Part shown: positions 39,437-48,539 of the stretch, piece by piece
Position numbering within the stretch: the first letter of the stretch is position 1
Layout of the letters: each line of letters begins with the position of its first letter
Assembly (NCBI GenBank): GCA_036491115.1
Contig: DASXCQ010000038.1
Coordinates: 62,001 to 126,000 of the forward strand
Direction: 5' to 3'
DNA: 64,000 nt
Source of the DNA: DATEPR01 sp036491115
Lineage (GTDB): Bacteria; Actinomycetota; Actinomycetes; Mycobacteriales; Pseudonocardiaceae
Translations under genes and position numbers: made by a program
The notes under the pieces: model-generated
Seen by the model: the letters and a program-made list of their open reading frames with translations, nothing else
Databases searched by the model: none
What the model was told of the DNA's origin: nothing

Positions 39437-41032
39437 GTGGTCTCCCCTGCCCGGAAGCCGGTCGCCGCCGTCGTCAGGACGCTGTGTGTGTCCCTGTCCG
39501 CGCTGGTCGTCGCCGGTCTGGTCGCGCTGCCGGCCGCCGCAGCGCCCGCGCCGTGCCCGGACCGGGTGGCGCCGCCACCCGCGGTCGACTCGTCGGAGAC
39601 GTTGGCCCCGGCACAACCCTCGCCGACCCCGGTGCCCGAGCCGGCCACGCCGGCGGGTGGCCCGAGGATGGCCGAGTGCGGTTACATCCTGCCGGCCGGC
39701 GCGCCCGCGTTGCCGAAGGATCTCGGCTTCGAGTCGTGGGTCCTCCAGGATCTCGACACCGGTTCGGTGTTGGCCGCGAAGGACCCGCACGCGCGGCAGC
39801 GGCCGGCGTCGCTGATCAAGCTGCTGTTGGCGCAGGTCGTGGCGCGCGAGCTGAACCCGGACACCGTGGTGATCGGCACGCAGGCGGACGCGGACCAGCA
39901 GGGCACGCGGGTGGGGATCGGCCCGGGCGGCAAGTACAACGTGGGAATGTTGGTGAAGGCGCTGCTGATGGCGTCGGGCAACGACGCCGCGTACGCGCTG
40001 GCCGTGCAGCTCGGTGGCGTGCGGACCGCTGTCGACAGGATGAACGCGTTGGCCCGACAGCTCGGCGCACAGGACATCCGCGCGGCAAGCCCATCGGGCC
40101 TTGACGCACCAGGGATGTCCGCGTCGGCATACGATCTGTCCATCATCTTCAGGGTCGACCTGGCAACGCCGCTCCTGGCCACTGCGATGCGCACGACACG
40201 GATGCCCTTCCCCGGCTACGGGAAGAAACCGGGCTTCACACTCAACAACGACAACCTGTTGCTCCGGACGTATCCGGACGACATCGGCGGCAAGGTCGGC
40301 TACACCACCGATGCCCAGCAGACATACGCCAACGCCGCCGAACGCGACGGTCACCGGATCGCCCTGGTGATGACCAGAGGCACCAATCACATCGTCGGTC
40401 GGTGGCAGAACGCGAGGGAACTGATGAACTACGGGTTCGCGCTGGAGAACGCCCATACCGCGCCGGTCGGCTTCATCTCGTCGCAGATCGCGGCGACCGG
40501 CGTCAGCCCGACGACCGTGGTGAAACAGGCGGCCGCCGCGCCGACCACCGGGCAAGGCGGTGCCCAGGTGGCCACGGTGCCGCAGGGGCAGCTGAGCGCG
40601 TTCGGCAACGTGGGCCTCCCGCTGACCCTGCTGGCCGCGCTGGCGGCCGTGTTGATCGGACTGCTGTACCTGAAGCGGCAGCGGGCCAAGAAGGCGCGTG
40701 CCGCCGCCGCGGCACGGGCGGCGTCGGCCGAGACGGTGCGGGTGGCGCTGCCGCCGGACCTGGGGCGTACCACGCGGACCCGGCGGCCGGGGGCGGAACA
40801 CACCACCAACGGCGCCACTCGGGCGCTGCCGGGCGCGACGCAGCGACAGCGGCCACCGGCACAGCCCGCGCCGCCCGGGACGCGCACCCAGGCGATGCCT
40901 GCCGGTCACCAGTCGGCACGCACGCAGTCGGTGCCCCGCCAGCCACAACCGCAGCGGCAGCAGGCACCGCGGCCGGCGAACCCGCCCCGGCAGGCGCCGG
41001 AGTGGCCCACCGGCCCGGAGTGGCCCGCCTAG
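39437..41032 (+). CDS. D-alanyl-D-alanine carboxypeptidase (S11 / PBP5-like) with C-terminal membrane anchor
   Basis: The 531-residue protein trims D-Ala from peptidoglycan stem peptides outside the cell. It has a signal peptide ending ALPAAAAPA, the S11 motifs SLIK (SxxK with the active-site serine), SGN (SxN) and KVGYT (in place of KTG), a C-terminal transmembrane helix (about residues 394-415, LLAALAAVLIGLLYLKR), then about 110 residues of Pro/Gln/Arg-rich cytoplasmic tail. The tail is unusually long for a DacA-type enzyme. GTG start; TAGCCT (39425-39430) ends 6 nt upstream. Its TAG stop shares CTAG with the convergent YihY gene. Confidence 0.93.
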   Translation: MVSPARKPVAAVVRTLCVSLSALVVAGLVALPAAAAPAPCPDRVAPPPAVDSSETLAPAQPSPTPVPEPATPAGGPRMAECGYILPAGAPALPKDLGFESWVLQDLDTGSVLAAKDPHARQRPASLIKLLLAQVVARELNPDTVVIGTQADADQQGTRVGIGPGGKYNVGMLVKALLMASGNDAAYALAVQLGGVRTAVDRMNALARQLGAQDIRAASPSGLDAPGMSASAYDLSIIFRVDLATPLLATAMRTTRMPFPGYGKKPGFTLNNDNLLLRTYPDDIGGKVGYTTDAQQTYANAAERDGHRIALVMTRGTNHIVGRWQNARELMNYGFALENAHTAPVGFISSQIAATGVSPTTVVKQAAAAPTTGQGGAQVATVPQGQLSAFGNVGLPLTLLAALAAVLIGLLYLKRQRAKKARAAAAARAASAETVRVALPPDLGRTTRTRRPGAEHTTNGATRALPGATQRQRPPAQPAPPGTRTQAMPAGHQSARTQSVPRQPQPQRQQAPRPANPPRQAPEWPTGPEWPA

Positions 41033-42030
41033 CGACGCCGTTTCAGGGACCAGCCGGTCAGGGTGCCGGCGGCCAGCAGGACCGCCGCGGTGACCGGGGT
41101 GACGCCCTGTTTCGGTTGCACGATGGGCCGAATGATCGCCGGTGCCGGTGCCGGCGGTGGCTCGGGGCGCAGGTTCTCCCGTGCCGTCGCGGTCCATGCC
41201 GTGGTCAGCAGCAGGAACCGGCTGACCAGGTTGGCGAACACGAGCAAGCCGATCACCGAGCCGAAAACCGCTCCGGTCGGCGACGACGTGGCCGACTTCA
41301 GCAGCACCGTCGCCAACTGCTTGAGCACCTCGAAGCCGACGGACGCCAGCAGTGCGCCGCGGACCGCGCTCTTCATCCCGACCCGTTTCCTGGGCAGCCG
41401 CGCGATGACCCACAGGAACACCAGCCAGTTGGCGATCAGCGACAGCACGATGGTGAGCACCACCAGCAGTGCGTCCGCCCACCCGGACGACGACAGCCCG
41501 GCCAGGCGCAGCAGGAACTTGCCGGCTCCGGTGCCGGCGATGGTGATGGCGAAGGACACCAGCAGCGCGACGCCCAGCCCGACCAGGGACAGCAGGTCGC
41601 CGAGCATGGTGCGGATCAGCGGCAGGTCGCCGCGTTCCTGACCCCACTGGGCGGTCAGCGCGTCGCGCAGGTTGCTCATCCAGCCGATGCCCGAGTACAG
41701 CGCGACGACCAGGCCGACCACGCCGACCGTGGTGCGCGCGGCCACGGCCGCCTTGACCACGTCGTTGAGCGTGTCACCGAGTTGACCGGGCACCGACGTG
41801 GCGATGGACGTCTCGAGCTGGTTCAGCAACTGCGGATCGCCGGCCAGGATGGCACCGGCGATGGCGAACGCCACCATCAGGATGGGAATCAGTGACAGGA
41901 CGCTGAAGTACGTGATCGCGGCCGCGTAGTGGTTGCCGTAGTGCGCGGTGTACGACTCGTTGGCCCGGAACAGGTGATCCAGCCACGGATGGGCCTTGCG
42001 CAGCTTGGCGATGCGGGATTCGTCCGTCAC
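41029..42030 (-). CDS. YihY/BrkB-family inner-membrane protein
   Basis: The 333-residue protein has about six membrane helices and the family pattern HYAAAITYFSVLSLIPILMVAFAIAG near the N-terminus and GSVIGLLVFANLVSRFLLLTTAWTA near the end. A C-terminal proline-rich loop and one more hydrophobic helix follow (VTAAVLLAAGTLTGWSLKRRR). YihY proteins are widely conserved but their function is unsettled. GTG start at 42030; TAACGT (42042-42037) ends 6 nt upstream. Convergent with the carboxypeptidase gene. Confidence 0.92.
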   Translation of the reverse strand: MTDESRIAKLRKAHPWLDHLFRANESYTAHYGNHYAAAITYFSVLSLIPILMVAFAIAGAILAGDPQLLNQLETSIATSVPGQLGDTLNDVVKAAVAARTTVGVVGLVVALYSGIGWMSNLRDALTAQWGQERGDLPLIRTMLGDLLSLVGLGVALLVSFAITIAGTGAGKFLLRLAGLSSSGWADALLVVLTIVLSLIANWLVFLWVIARLPRKRVGMKSAVRGALLASVGFEVLKQLATVLLKSATSSPTGAVFGSVIGLLVFANLVSRFLLLTTAWTATARENLRPEPPPAPAPAIIRPIVQPKQGVTPVTAAVLLAAGTLTGWSLKRRR

Positions 42031-42076
42031 GGATGGACGTTAACCAGGCCCGTGACCGGCCGCAACGCGAACAGCC

Positions 42077-42352
42077 CTACGGTCGGCCTGGCCGCCGGTC
42101 GGCGCGGCGCGCCAGCGCCTGACGGTGGCGGCGGGTCAGGCCGATGACCAGACCCACGGCGCCGGCCAGGACCGCGACGACGCCGACCGTGCCGGCCACG
42201 CCGACGTCCATGCTGTCGCGGACCACTATCGCCACGTCGGAGCGGTCGGATGCGGATGCGACGCCGGTACCGAGCGCCACGGACACGACCACACCTGCGA
42301 TCACGCAGAGACCACGGGAAACCGCAGCAGCCACCGCTACTCGGCTGCGCAC
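42077..42352 (-). CDS. Small exported membrane protein of unknown function
   Basis: The 91-residue product has a signal-like hydrophobic stretch ending GTGVASASD, a short external segment, one transmembrane helix (GTVGVVAVLAGAVGLVIGLTRR) and a very basic tail. The GTG start at 42352 was chosen because AGGAGG lies 8 nt upstream and a signal peptide follows at once; the frame extends further upstream without coding character. It lies 46 nt upstream of the YihY start on the same strand. No family recognised. Confidence 0.68.
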   Translation of the reverse strand: MRSRVAVAAAVSRGLCVIAGVVVSVALGTGVASASDRSDVAIVVRDSMDVGVAGTVGVVAVLAGAVGLVIGLTRRHRQALARRADRRPGRP

Positions 42353-42506
42353 AACTGCGCCCTCCTGGGGACGGACGGACCCCCGACCGGGGGAAGTGGC
42401 TCGGACGCCAACCCCTCGAAAGCTACCGAGTGTGTCAAGACGAGGACACGGGGGTCGCCACTCACTCCACGGACGGCCGATGGTATGGGCCGAACGTGCC
42501 AACTGG

Positions 42507-45029
42507 TCACGCCGTCTGGTATGTCGTCGTGCGCTGCCGGGCCGGTCGGCCGGCGAGTCCGGCGAGTGCGGTCAGCTCGTCGACGGTCCGCGCGGAACCG
42601 TGTTCCGAGCCGGCCATCCGGCTGATCGTCTCCTCCATCAGCGTGCCGCCGATGTCGTTGGCGCCGCCCCGCAACAGTTCCGCCGTCTCCTCGTCGCCGA
42701 GTTTCACCCAGGAGCACTGGATGTTGGGGATCCGGCCGTGCAGGCCGAGCCTGGCCACCGCGTGCACGGCGCGGTTGTCCCTGCGGGTGGGGCCGTTGCG
42801 CGCCACACCCGCCAGGTAGATGGGGGCGTTGCGGTGCACGAACGGCAGGCCGACGAACTCGGTGAAGCCGCCGGTGTCGTCCTGCACCCTGGCCAGGGTG
42901 CGCAGGTGGCCGAGCCAGTGGCCGGGATGGTCGACGTGGCCGTACATCATCGTGCTGGACGAGCGGATGCCCAGGCGGTGTGCGGTGGACACGACGTCGA
43001 TCCACGTGGCGGCGGGGAGTTTGCCCTTGGTCAGCACCCAGCGCACGTCGTCGTCCAGGATCTCCGCAGCGGTACCGGGAATGGTGTCCAGCCCGGCGTC
43101 GCGCAGTTCGGTGAGCCATTCGGCGACGCTGACGCCCGCCTTGGCGGCCGCGCTGACGATCTCCATCGGGCTGAAGGCGTGCACGTGCATGCCCGGCACC
43201 CTGGCCTTGATGGCGCGCACGATGTCGGCGTAGTAGGTCACCGGCAGGGCCGGGTCGATACCGCCCTGCATGCACACCTCGGTGGCGCCCGCCGCCCACG
43301 CCTCGGCGGCCCGGTCGGCGACGTCGTCGACGGACAGGCGGAACGCGTCGGCGTCCCGCTCGCGCTGGGCGAACGCGCAGAACCGGCAACCGACATAGCA
43401 GACGTTGGAGAAGTTGATGTTGCGGTTGACGACGTAGGTGATGTCCTCGCCGACGACGGAGGCGCGCAGTTCGTCGGCCAGCCGGGTCAGCGTCTCCAGC
43501 GCCGGGCCGTCCGCGGTGAGCAGTGCCATCGCGACCGACTCGTTCGCCTCGTCCAGGAGGGCCGCCGGGTCGTCCGCCGCCATGCGGAGTCCGGCGGCCA
43601 CGTCGCCGTCCAGCCGTTGCGGCGCCGACGTCAACTGGTGGCGTAGTTCGGTCCAGTCGCCGTAGACGGAGTCGAAGTCGGCCCTGCGGTCGGCGGTGCG
43701 GCCGGTGGTGTCGATGGTTTCGTGCAGGTCGGCGCGGCCGACGGTGTCCAGTCCGCCGTCGGGCTCCTGCCACGGCAGGCCGGCCGGGTGGGTGCCCTCG
43801 CGGGCCAGTCCGGTGTCCGGCTCGGCGAGCGCGGTGACGTGGTCGCGCAGCCGCAGGTCGATCCACTGGCCCGGCGTGCCACGCACGTAGCGCGGGTAGA
43901 CGGTGAGGCGCTCGTGCAGGGTGTAGCCGGCCGCGGACGTCCACTCGGCCAGTCGGTCCAGGTCCGGCCACGGCCGCTCGGGGTTGACGTGGTCCGGGGT
44001 GATCGGCGAGACGCCACCCCAGTCGTCGATGCCGGCGCGCAGCAGCAGGGCGTGCTCGTCGCCGACCAGGTTCGGCGGTGCCTGCACGCTGGTGCCGGGG
44101 CCCAGCAGCAGCCGGGCGACGGCCACCGTGGCCGCCAGGTCGCGCAGGTCGGCGTCCGGAGTGGACCGCATCGCGGTGTCTTGCTTGGCCCGGAAGTTCT
44201 GCACGATGACTTCCTGGATGTGCGCGTACTGCCGGGCGGAGCGGCGGATGGCGTGCAACGACTCGGCCCGCTCGGTCCGCGTCTCGCCGATGCCCACCAG
44301 AATGCCGGTGGTGAACGGGATGTTGATCCGGCCGGCGTCGGCCAGCACCCGCAACCGCACGGCGGGTTCCTTGTCCGGGCTGCCGTAGTGCGGGCCGGAC
44401 GGTTCGCTCCACAGCCGGTCGGCGGTGGTCTCCAGCATCATCCCCATGCTCGGCGCGACCGGACGCAGCCTGGTCAGTTCCTCCCAGCTCAGCACGCCGG
44501 GATTGAGGTGCGGCAGCAGGCCGGTCTCCTCCAGCACGGCCACCGCGACCGAGCGCAGATAGTCCACTGTGGAGGAATAGCCCCTGGCGTCCAGCCACTC
44601 CTTCGCGGCCGGCCACCGGTCCTCCGGGCGGTCGCCGAGGGTGAACAGGGCCTCCTTGCAGCCGGCCGCGGCACCCTGCCTGGCGATCTCCAGTACCTCG
44701 TCCCGCTCCAGGTAGGCGGCGGGCACCCGGCCGGGCACGGTGACGAAAGTGCAGTAGTGGCAACGATCCCGGCACAGGCGGGTGAGTGGGATGAACACCT
44801 TGCGGCTGTAGGTCACCAGGCCGGTGCGGCCCTCGGCGGCCAGGTGCGCGTCGCGGACCCGGCCCGCTGCGGCGAGAAGTTCGTCGAACTGTTCGCCGGT
44901 GGCGTGCAACAGCACCGCCGACTCGGTGACGTCGAGCGTCGAACCGTCCTGCGCTCGGCGCAGCGCTCGGCGGATGGCGGTGTCGGAGGGGCGTGCTTCG
45001 GGTGGTGCGAGCGGGAGGTCGGCTGCCAC
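42507..45029 (-). CDS. fbiC: FO synthase FbiC (coenzyme F420 precursor)
   Basis: FbiC makes 7,8-didemethyl-8-hydroxy-5-deazariboflavin (FO) from a ribityl-diaminouracil and tyrosine. The 840-residue protein is the actinobacterial fusion of CofG and CofH: two radical-SAM domains with cluster motifs CRDRCHYC (about residues 86-93) and CYVGCRFC (about 539-546). The second is followed by CMQGGIDP. A Tyr-Gly-rich barrel follows each. GTG start; TACGCT (45041-45036) ends 6 nt upstream. A perfect CRP-type site lies at 45088-45103, about 50 bp before that -10. No other fbi gene is in the window. Confidence 0.97.
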   Translation of the reverse strand: MAADLPLAPPEARPSDTAIRRALRRAQDGSTLDVTESAVLLHATGEQFDELLAAAGRVRDAHLAAEGRTGLVTYSRKVFIPLTRLCRDRCHYCTFVTVPGRVPAAYLERDEVLEIARQGAAAGCKEALFTLGDRPEDRWPAAKEWLDARGYSSTVDYLRSVAVAVLEETGLLPHLNPGVLSWEELTRLRPVAPSMGMMLETTADRLWSEPSGPHYGSPDKEPAVRLRVLADAGRINIPFTTGILVGIGETRTERAESLHAIRRSARQYAHIQEVIVQNFRAKQDTAMRSTPDADLRDLAATVAVARLLLGPGTSVQAPPNLVGDEHALLLRAGIDDWGGVSPITPDHVNPERPWPDLDRLAEWTSAAGYTLHERLTVYPRYVRGTPGQWIDLRLRDHVTALAEPDTGLAREGTHPAGLPWQEPDGGLDTVGRADLHETIDTTGRTADRRADFDSVYGDWTELRHQLTSAPQRLDGDVAAGLRMAADDPAALLDEANESVAMALLTADGPALETLTRLADELRASVVGEDITYVVNRNINFSNVCYVGCRFCAFAQRERDADAFRLSVDDVADRAAEAWAAGATEVCMQGGIDPALPVTYYADIVRAIKARVPGMHVHAFSPMEIVSAAAKAGVSVAEWLTELRDAGLDTIPGTAAEILDDDVRWVLTKGKLPAATWIDVVSTAHRLGIRSSSTMMYGHVDHPGHWLGHLRTLARVQDDTGGFTEFVGLPFVHRNAPIYLAGVARNGPTRRDNRAVHAVARLGLHGRIPNIQCSWVKLGDEETAELLRGGANDIGGTLMEETISRMAGSEHGSARTVDELTALAGLAGRPARQRTTTYQTA

Positions 45030-45087
45030 CAGATCAGCGTAGGTCGGTCGGTGGTGCCGGCCGTGGGCTCAAGGAACCGGGCTCACA

Positions 45088-45103
45088 TGTGACCCCAGTC
45101 ACA
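45088..45103. promoter_or_regulatory. Perfect CRP/GlxR consensus site upstream of fbiC
   Basis: TGTGACCCCAGTCACA matches TGTGA-N6-TCACA exactly. It overlaps the last bases of the RNA methyltransferase gene and is centred about 55 nt upstream of the predicted fbiC -10, roughly where class I activator sites sit. Two further TCACAT-like half-sites extend it on each side (45083-45108). Confidence 0.72.
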
Positions 45104-45905
45104 TATGACGCCGCTGCCGGGCCGCTTCGTAGAGCACCACGGTGGCCGCGTTCGCCGCGTTCAGCGAACTCGCCGAGCCGCCGATCGGGATGCGGACCAG
45201 CACGTCACACGCGTCCCGCCAGGTGGTGCTCATCCCGGTGGTCTCGTTGCCCACGACGAACAGCGTCGGCCCGGTGAGGTCGTGCTCAGCGATGTCGAAC
45301 CGGCCCGTCTCGTCGGTGCCGACCACCCGTACGGGGACCCCGGCGGCCCGCACCTCCGCCACCCAGTCCAGCACCAGACTCGGCGCCGGGGCCCGCACCA
45401 CGGGCACCGCGAACACCGAACCGGTGCTGGCCCGCACCGCCTGCGGGTCGTACGGGTCGGCGGCGTGGCCGGTGACCACCACCCCTCGGGCACCGAACGC
45501 GTCCGCGGAGCGGATCACCGTGCCCACGTTGCCCGGATTCGTCGGCCGGTCGAACACCACGCCGAGAAAATCGGGTCCGACCGTGATCCGGTCCAGCCGG
45601 TCGGCGGGCTGGGCTGCCACCGCGAGCACCTCGGTGTCCTTGCCGGCCAGTTCGGCCAGCAGCTCCGGTGCCATCGCCACCCGCTCCGCCCGCACCGCGG
45701 TGTCGCCGAGCAGGCCGGTCGCCCACTCGGAGAGTTGCCGCCCGATCGGGTGGATCAACGAGCGGATCGTCCAGCCATGCCGCACCGCCATCGAGATGGG
45801 CCGGACGCCCTGCACCAGGAACTCGCCGGACCGGGTGCGCTTGGTGCGGTTGTCCAGCAGCGCCGCCCACTGCTGGAACCGGGCGTTGCGGGTGGTGATC
45901 CTCAC
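45099..45905 (-). CDS. TrmH/SpoU-family RNA 2'-O-methyltransferase
   Basis: The 268-residue SPOUT enzyme has an N-terminal RNA-binding region (RFQQWAALLDNRTKRTRSGEFLVQGVRPI) and the three SpoU motifs: DRPTNPGNVGTVIRSADAFGA (motif 1 with the Asn and Arg), FVVGNETTGMS (motif 2) and IPIGGSASSLNAANAATVVLYEA (motif 3, forming the SAM knot). Target RNA, rRNA or tRNA, cannot be told. GTG start overlaps the xth stop by 4 nt (GTGA), so it is the second gene of xth-spoU. Some relatives in actinomycetes confer thiostrepton or nosiheptide resistance, but this one looks like the housekeeping type. Confidence 0.93.
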   Translation of the reverse strand: MRITTRNARFQQWAALLDNRTKRTRSGEFLVQGVRPISMAVRHGWTIRSLIHPIGRQLSEWATGLLGDTAVRAERVAMAPELLAELAGKDTEVLAVAAQPADRLDRITVGPDFLGVVFDRPTNPGNVGTVIRSADAFGARGVVVTGHAADPYDPQAVRASTGSVFAVPVVRAPAPSLVLDWVAEVRAAGVPVRVVGTDETGRFDIAEHDLTGPTLFVVGNETTGMSTTWRDACDVLVRIPIGGSASSLNAANAATVVLYEAARQRRHM

Positions 45906-46684
45906 GTCTCGTACCGCACGGTCACCGGGGCGTGGTCCGACCAGCGGGTGGCGTAACCGTCCGCCCGCTCGACGACGGCGGCGCGGGCGTGCTCGGCCAG
46001 GCCGGGAGTGGCCACATGCAGGTCGATCCGCCAGCCGGCGTCGTTGTCGTACGCCCGGCCCCGGTAGGACCACCACGTGTACGGACCGGCCTCACCGGGC
46101 CGCAGGGCACGCACCACGTCGACGAAACCGGCCGCGTAGAGCCGGTCCAGCCAGTCACGTTCCTCGGGCAGGAAGCCGGAGTGCCGCAGGTTGGCCCGCC
46201 ACGCCTTGAGATCCGCCTCGGTGTGGGCGATGTTCCAGTCGCCGCACACCAGCACCTCCCGGCTGTCCGCCGCGGCCTTGTCCCGCAGTTCGGCCAGGTA
46301 GGCCAGGAAGCCGGCCATGAAGCGTTCCTTCTCCGCCTGGCGGGACGTGCCGGCGTCACCCTTGGGCAGGTACACGCTGCCGACCACGACGCCCGGCAGC
46401 ACCACCTCGACGTACCGGCCGGAGTCGGCGAACTCCGCGACGCCGAACCCGGTGCCGGTCTGCTCGGGCGGGTTGCGGCTCAGCACGGCGACACCGTTGC
46501 GGCCAGGGACGGCGGACCCGGCGAACGCGACGTGCCAGCCGTCCAGCTCGGGCAGCTGTCCTCTGGCGGCTCTGGTCTCCTGCAGGCACACCACATCGGC
46601 GGTGGTCGCCGCGAGCCAGTTCAGGAGTCCCTTGCCGGCCGCGGCGCGCACGCCGTTGACGTTGATGGTGGAGACGGTCAGCAC
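45902..46684 (-). CDS. xth: Exodeoxyribonuclease III (AP endonuclease)
   Basis: The 260-residue protein belongs to the ExoIII/APE1 family and acts in base-excision repair, cutting at abasic sites. Motifs: STINVNGVRAA, CLQETRA (metal-binding Glu), SVYLPKGDAG, VCGDWNIAHTEADL (catalytic Asp and Asn), WRIDLHVATP, and the terminal WSDHAPVTV (Asp-His pair). GTG start; TAGTCT (46696-46691) ends 6 nt upstream, indicating a leaderless transcript. Its stop overlaps the start of the RNA methyltransferase gene. Confidence 0.95.
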   Translation of the reverse strand: MLTVSTINVNGVRAAAGKGLLNWLAATTADVVCLQETRAARGQLPELDGWHVAFAGSAVPGRNGVAVLSRNPPEQTGTGFGVAEFADSGRYVEVVLPGVVVGSVYLPKGDAGTSRQAEKERFMAGFLAYLAELRDKAAADSREVLVCGDWNIAHTEADLKAWRANLRHSGFLPEERDWLDRLYAAGFVDVVRALRPGEAGPYTWWSYRGRAYDNDAGWRIDLHVATPGLAEHARAAVVERADGYATRWSDHAPVTVRYET

Positions 46685-46700
46685 CCGCGCAGACTACCGA

Positions 46701-47027
46701 TCAGCAGGAACCGGACACCGGCTTGAGGAAGTCGCTGGACGCCCAGTGGCCCGTGGACAGCTCCCGGAAGCCGTTCTGGGTGGTGGCGGTCGCGCTCACG
46801 GTCTGGCCGGTGTGCAGCGGGGTGAGTGTCTTGGCCGTGGTGCTCGGGCCGGCCCGGACGTTGAGCACGTCGGCCGTGACCTGCACCTTGCAGCCACCAC
46901 CGCTACCGGCGCCGCCCTGCTGGGCGTTGCCCTTCTTGCCGTTCTGGACGAGGAAGAGGATCGCGACCACGACCAGCACGACCACCACGATCAGCATCCG
47001 TTTCGACAAGCCGAACCCCTCCGCCAC
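46701..47027 (-). CDS. Membrane-anchored bacterial SH3 domain protein
   Basis: The 108-residue protein has one N-terminal transmembrane helix (about residues 10-29) and an external SH3b domain: VTADVLNVRAGPSTTAKTLTPLHTGQTV...FRELSTGHWASSDFLKPV. Such domains often bind cell-wall peptides. Two cysteines (about residue 46 and the last residue) could form a disulfide across the domain. GTG start without a clear Shine-Dalgarno. It lies between icd and xth on the same strand, with no obvious functional link. Confidence 0.84.
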   Translation of the reverse strand: MAEGFGLSKRMLIVVVVLVVVAILFLVQNGKKGNAQQGGAGSGGGCKVQVTADVLNVRAGPSTTAKTLTPLHTGQTVSATATTQNGFRELSTGHWASSDFLKPVSGSC

Positions 47028-47145
47028 GGCGCCGACAGGTCACGTCCTACCAGGTATAACGCACCGAACCGTACCGTGCCAGCGCGCGAACGGCCGATGC
47101 ACCGAGGTGCGATCGGCCATTCGGGGTGCGCTGTGCGGCTGGCAA

Positions 47146-48363
47146 TCAGCCGGCCATCGCCTTCTGCAGGTTCTCGTCCAGCGCGCCGAGGAACTCCTCG
47201 GTGGTCAGCCACGGCTGGTCCGGGCCGACGAGCAGGGCGAGGTCCTTGGTCATCTTGCCGCTCTCGACGGTCTCCACGACCACCCGCTCGAGCGTCTCGG
47301 CGAACGCCACCACGTCCGGCGTGCTGTCCAGCTTGCCGCGCTGGGCCAGGCCGCGGGTCCAGGCGTAGATCGACGCGATCGGGTTGGTGGAGGTCGGCTT
47401 GCCCTGCTGGTGCTGGCGGAAGTGCCGGGTCACGGTGCCGTGCGCTGCCTCGGCCTCGACCGTGCCGTCCGGGGTCATCAGGACCGAGGTCATCAGGCCG
47501 AGCGAACCGTAACCCTGGGCCACGGTGTCGGACTGCACGTCGCCGTCGTAGTTCTTGCACGCCCAGACGTAGCCGCCCTCCCACTTCAGGGCCTGCGCGA
47601 CCATGTCGTCGATCAGCCGGTGCTCGTAGGTCAGGCCGCGGGAGTCGAAGTCGGCCTTGAACTCGGCGTCGAAGATCTCCTGGAAGATGTCCTTGAACAT
47701 CCCGTCGTACGCCTTGAGGATGGTGTTCTTCGTGGAGAGGTACACCGGGTAGTTCCGCTCCAGGCCATAGCGCAGGGAGGCGCGGGCGAAGTCCTCGATG
47801 GACTTGCGGTAGTTGAACATCGCCATCGCGACGCCGCCGCCCTCGGGGAACTGCGCGACCTCGAACTCCATCGGCTCGCCGCCGTCGGCAGGCGTGTAGG
47901 AGATGGTCACGGTGCCCGGGCCGGGGACCTTGAAGTCGGTGGCCTTGTACTGGTCGGCGTGCGCGTGCCTGCCGATCACGATGGGCTTGGTCCAGCTCGG
48001 CACCAGGCGCGGGATGTTGGAGATCACGATCGGCTCGCGGAAGATCACGCCGCCGAGGATGTTGCGCAGCGTGCCGTTGGGGCTGCGCCACATCTTCTTC
48101 AGGCCGAACTCCTCCACCCTGGCCTCGTCCGGCGTGATGGTCGCGCACTTGACGCCGACGCCGTAGCGGGCGATGGCGTTGGCGGCGTCGACGGTGACCT
48201 GGTCGTCGGTCTCGTCGCGGTGCTGGATGCTCAGGTCGTAGTAGTCCAGGTTGACGTCCAGGTACGGATGGATCAACTTGTCCTTGATGAACTGCCAGAT
48301 GATCCGGGTCATCTCGTCGCCGTCGAGCTCGGCGATCGTTCCGGATACCTTGATCTTGGCCAT
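47146..48363 (-). CDS. icd: NADP-dependent isocitrate dehydrogenase (dimeric, eukaryote-like type)
   Basis: The 405-residue enzyme oxidises isocitrate to 2-oxoglutarate in the TCA cycle. It begins KIKVSGTIAELDGDEMTRIIWQFIKDKLI and has the substrate loop SPNGTLRNILGGVIFREPI, the dimerisation clasp region, YDGDVQSDTVAQGYGSLGLMTSVLMTPDG, and AEAAHGTVTRHFRQHQQGKPTSTNP, which carries the NADP-binding residues. This is the subfamily II type, not the long monomeric enzyme of some actinobacteria. ATG start at 48363 with AGAGGAG about 12 nt upstream. GATAAG (48406-48401 on the minus strand) may be its -10. Confidence 0.96.
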   Translation of the reverse strand: MAKIKVSGTIAELDGDEMTRIIWQFIKDKLIHPYLDVNLDYYDLSIQHRDETDDQVTVDAANAIARYGVGVKCATITPDEARVEEFGLKKMWRSPNGTLRNILGGVIFREPIVISNIPRLVPSWTKPIVIGRHAHADQYKATDFKVPGPGTVTISYTPADGGEPMEFEVAQFPEGGGVAMAMFNYRKSIEDFARASLRYGLERNYPVYLSTKNTILKAYDGMFKDIFQEIFDAEFKADFDSRGLTYEHRLIDDMVAQALKWEGGYVWACKNYDGDVQSDTVAQGYGSLGLMTSVLMTPDGTVEAEAAHGTVTRHFRQHQQGKPTSTNPIASIYAWTRGLAQRGKLDSTPDVVAFAETLERVVVETVESGKMTKDLALLVGPDQPWLTTEEFLGALDENLQKAMAG

Positions 48364-48539
48364 GTGCGCGGAGTTCTCCTCTCGCGGTGTCTGCTCTCCC
48401 ACTTATCCGGTACAAGCGTACTGCTATCGGTTTGCCGCCGGGCGACCACCCGGCGCGCCACGACCGTAACGATCTTCGTCAATACCGTGTCCCAGGCCAC
48501 CGCGTTGCTACAGTCTCGCCGGCCGAGTTGGAGGGGCAC

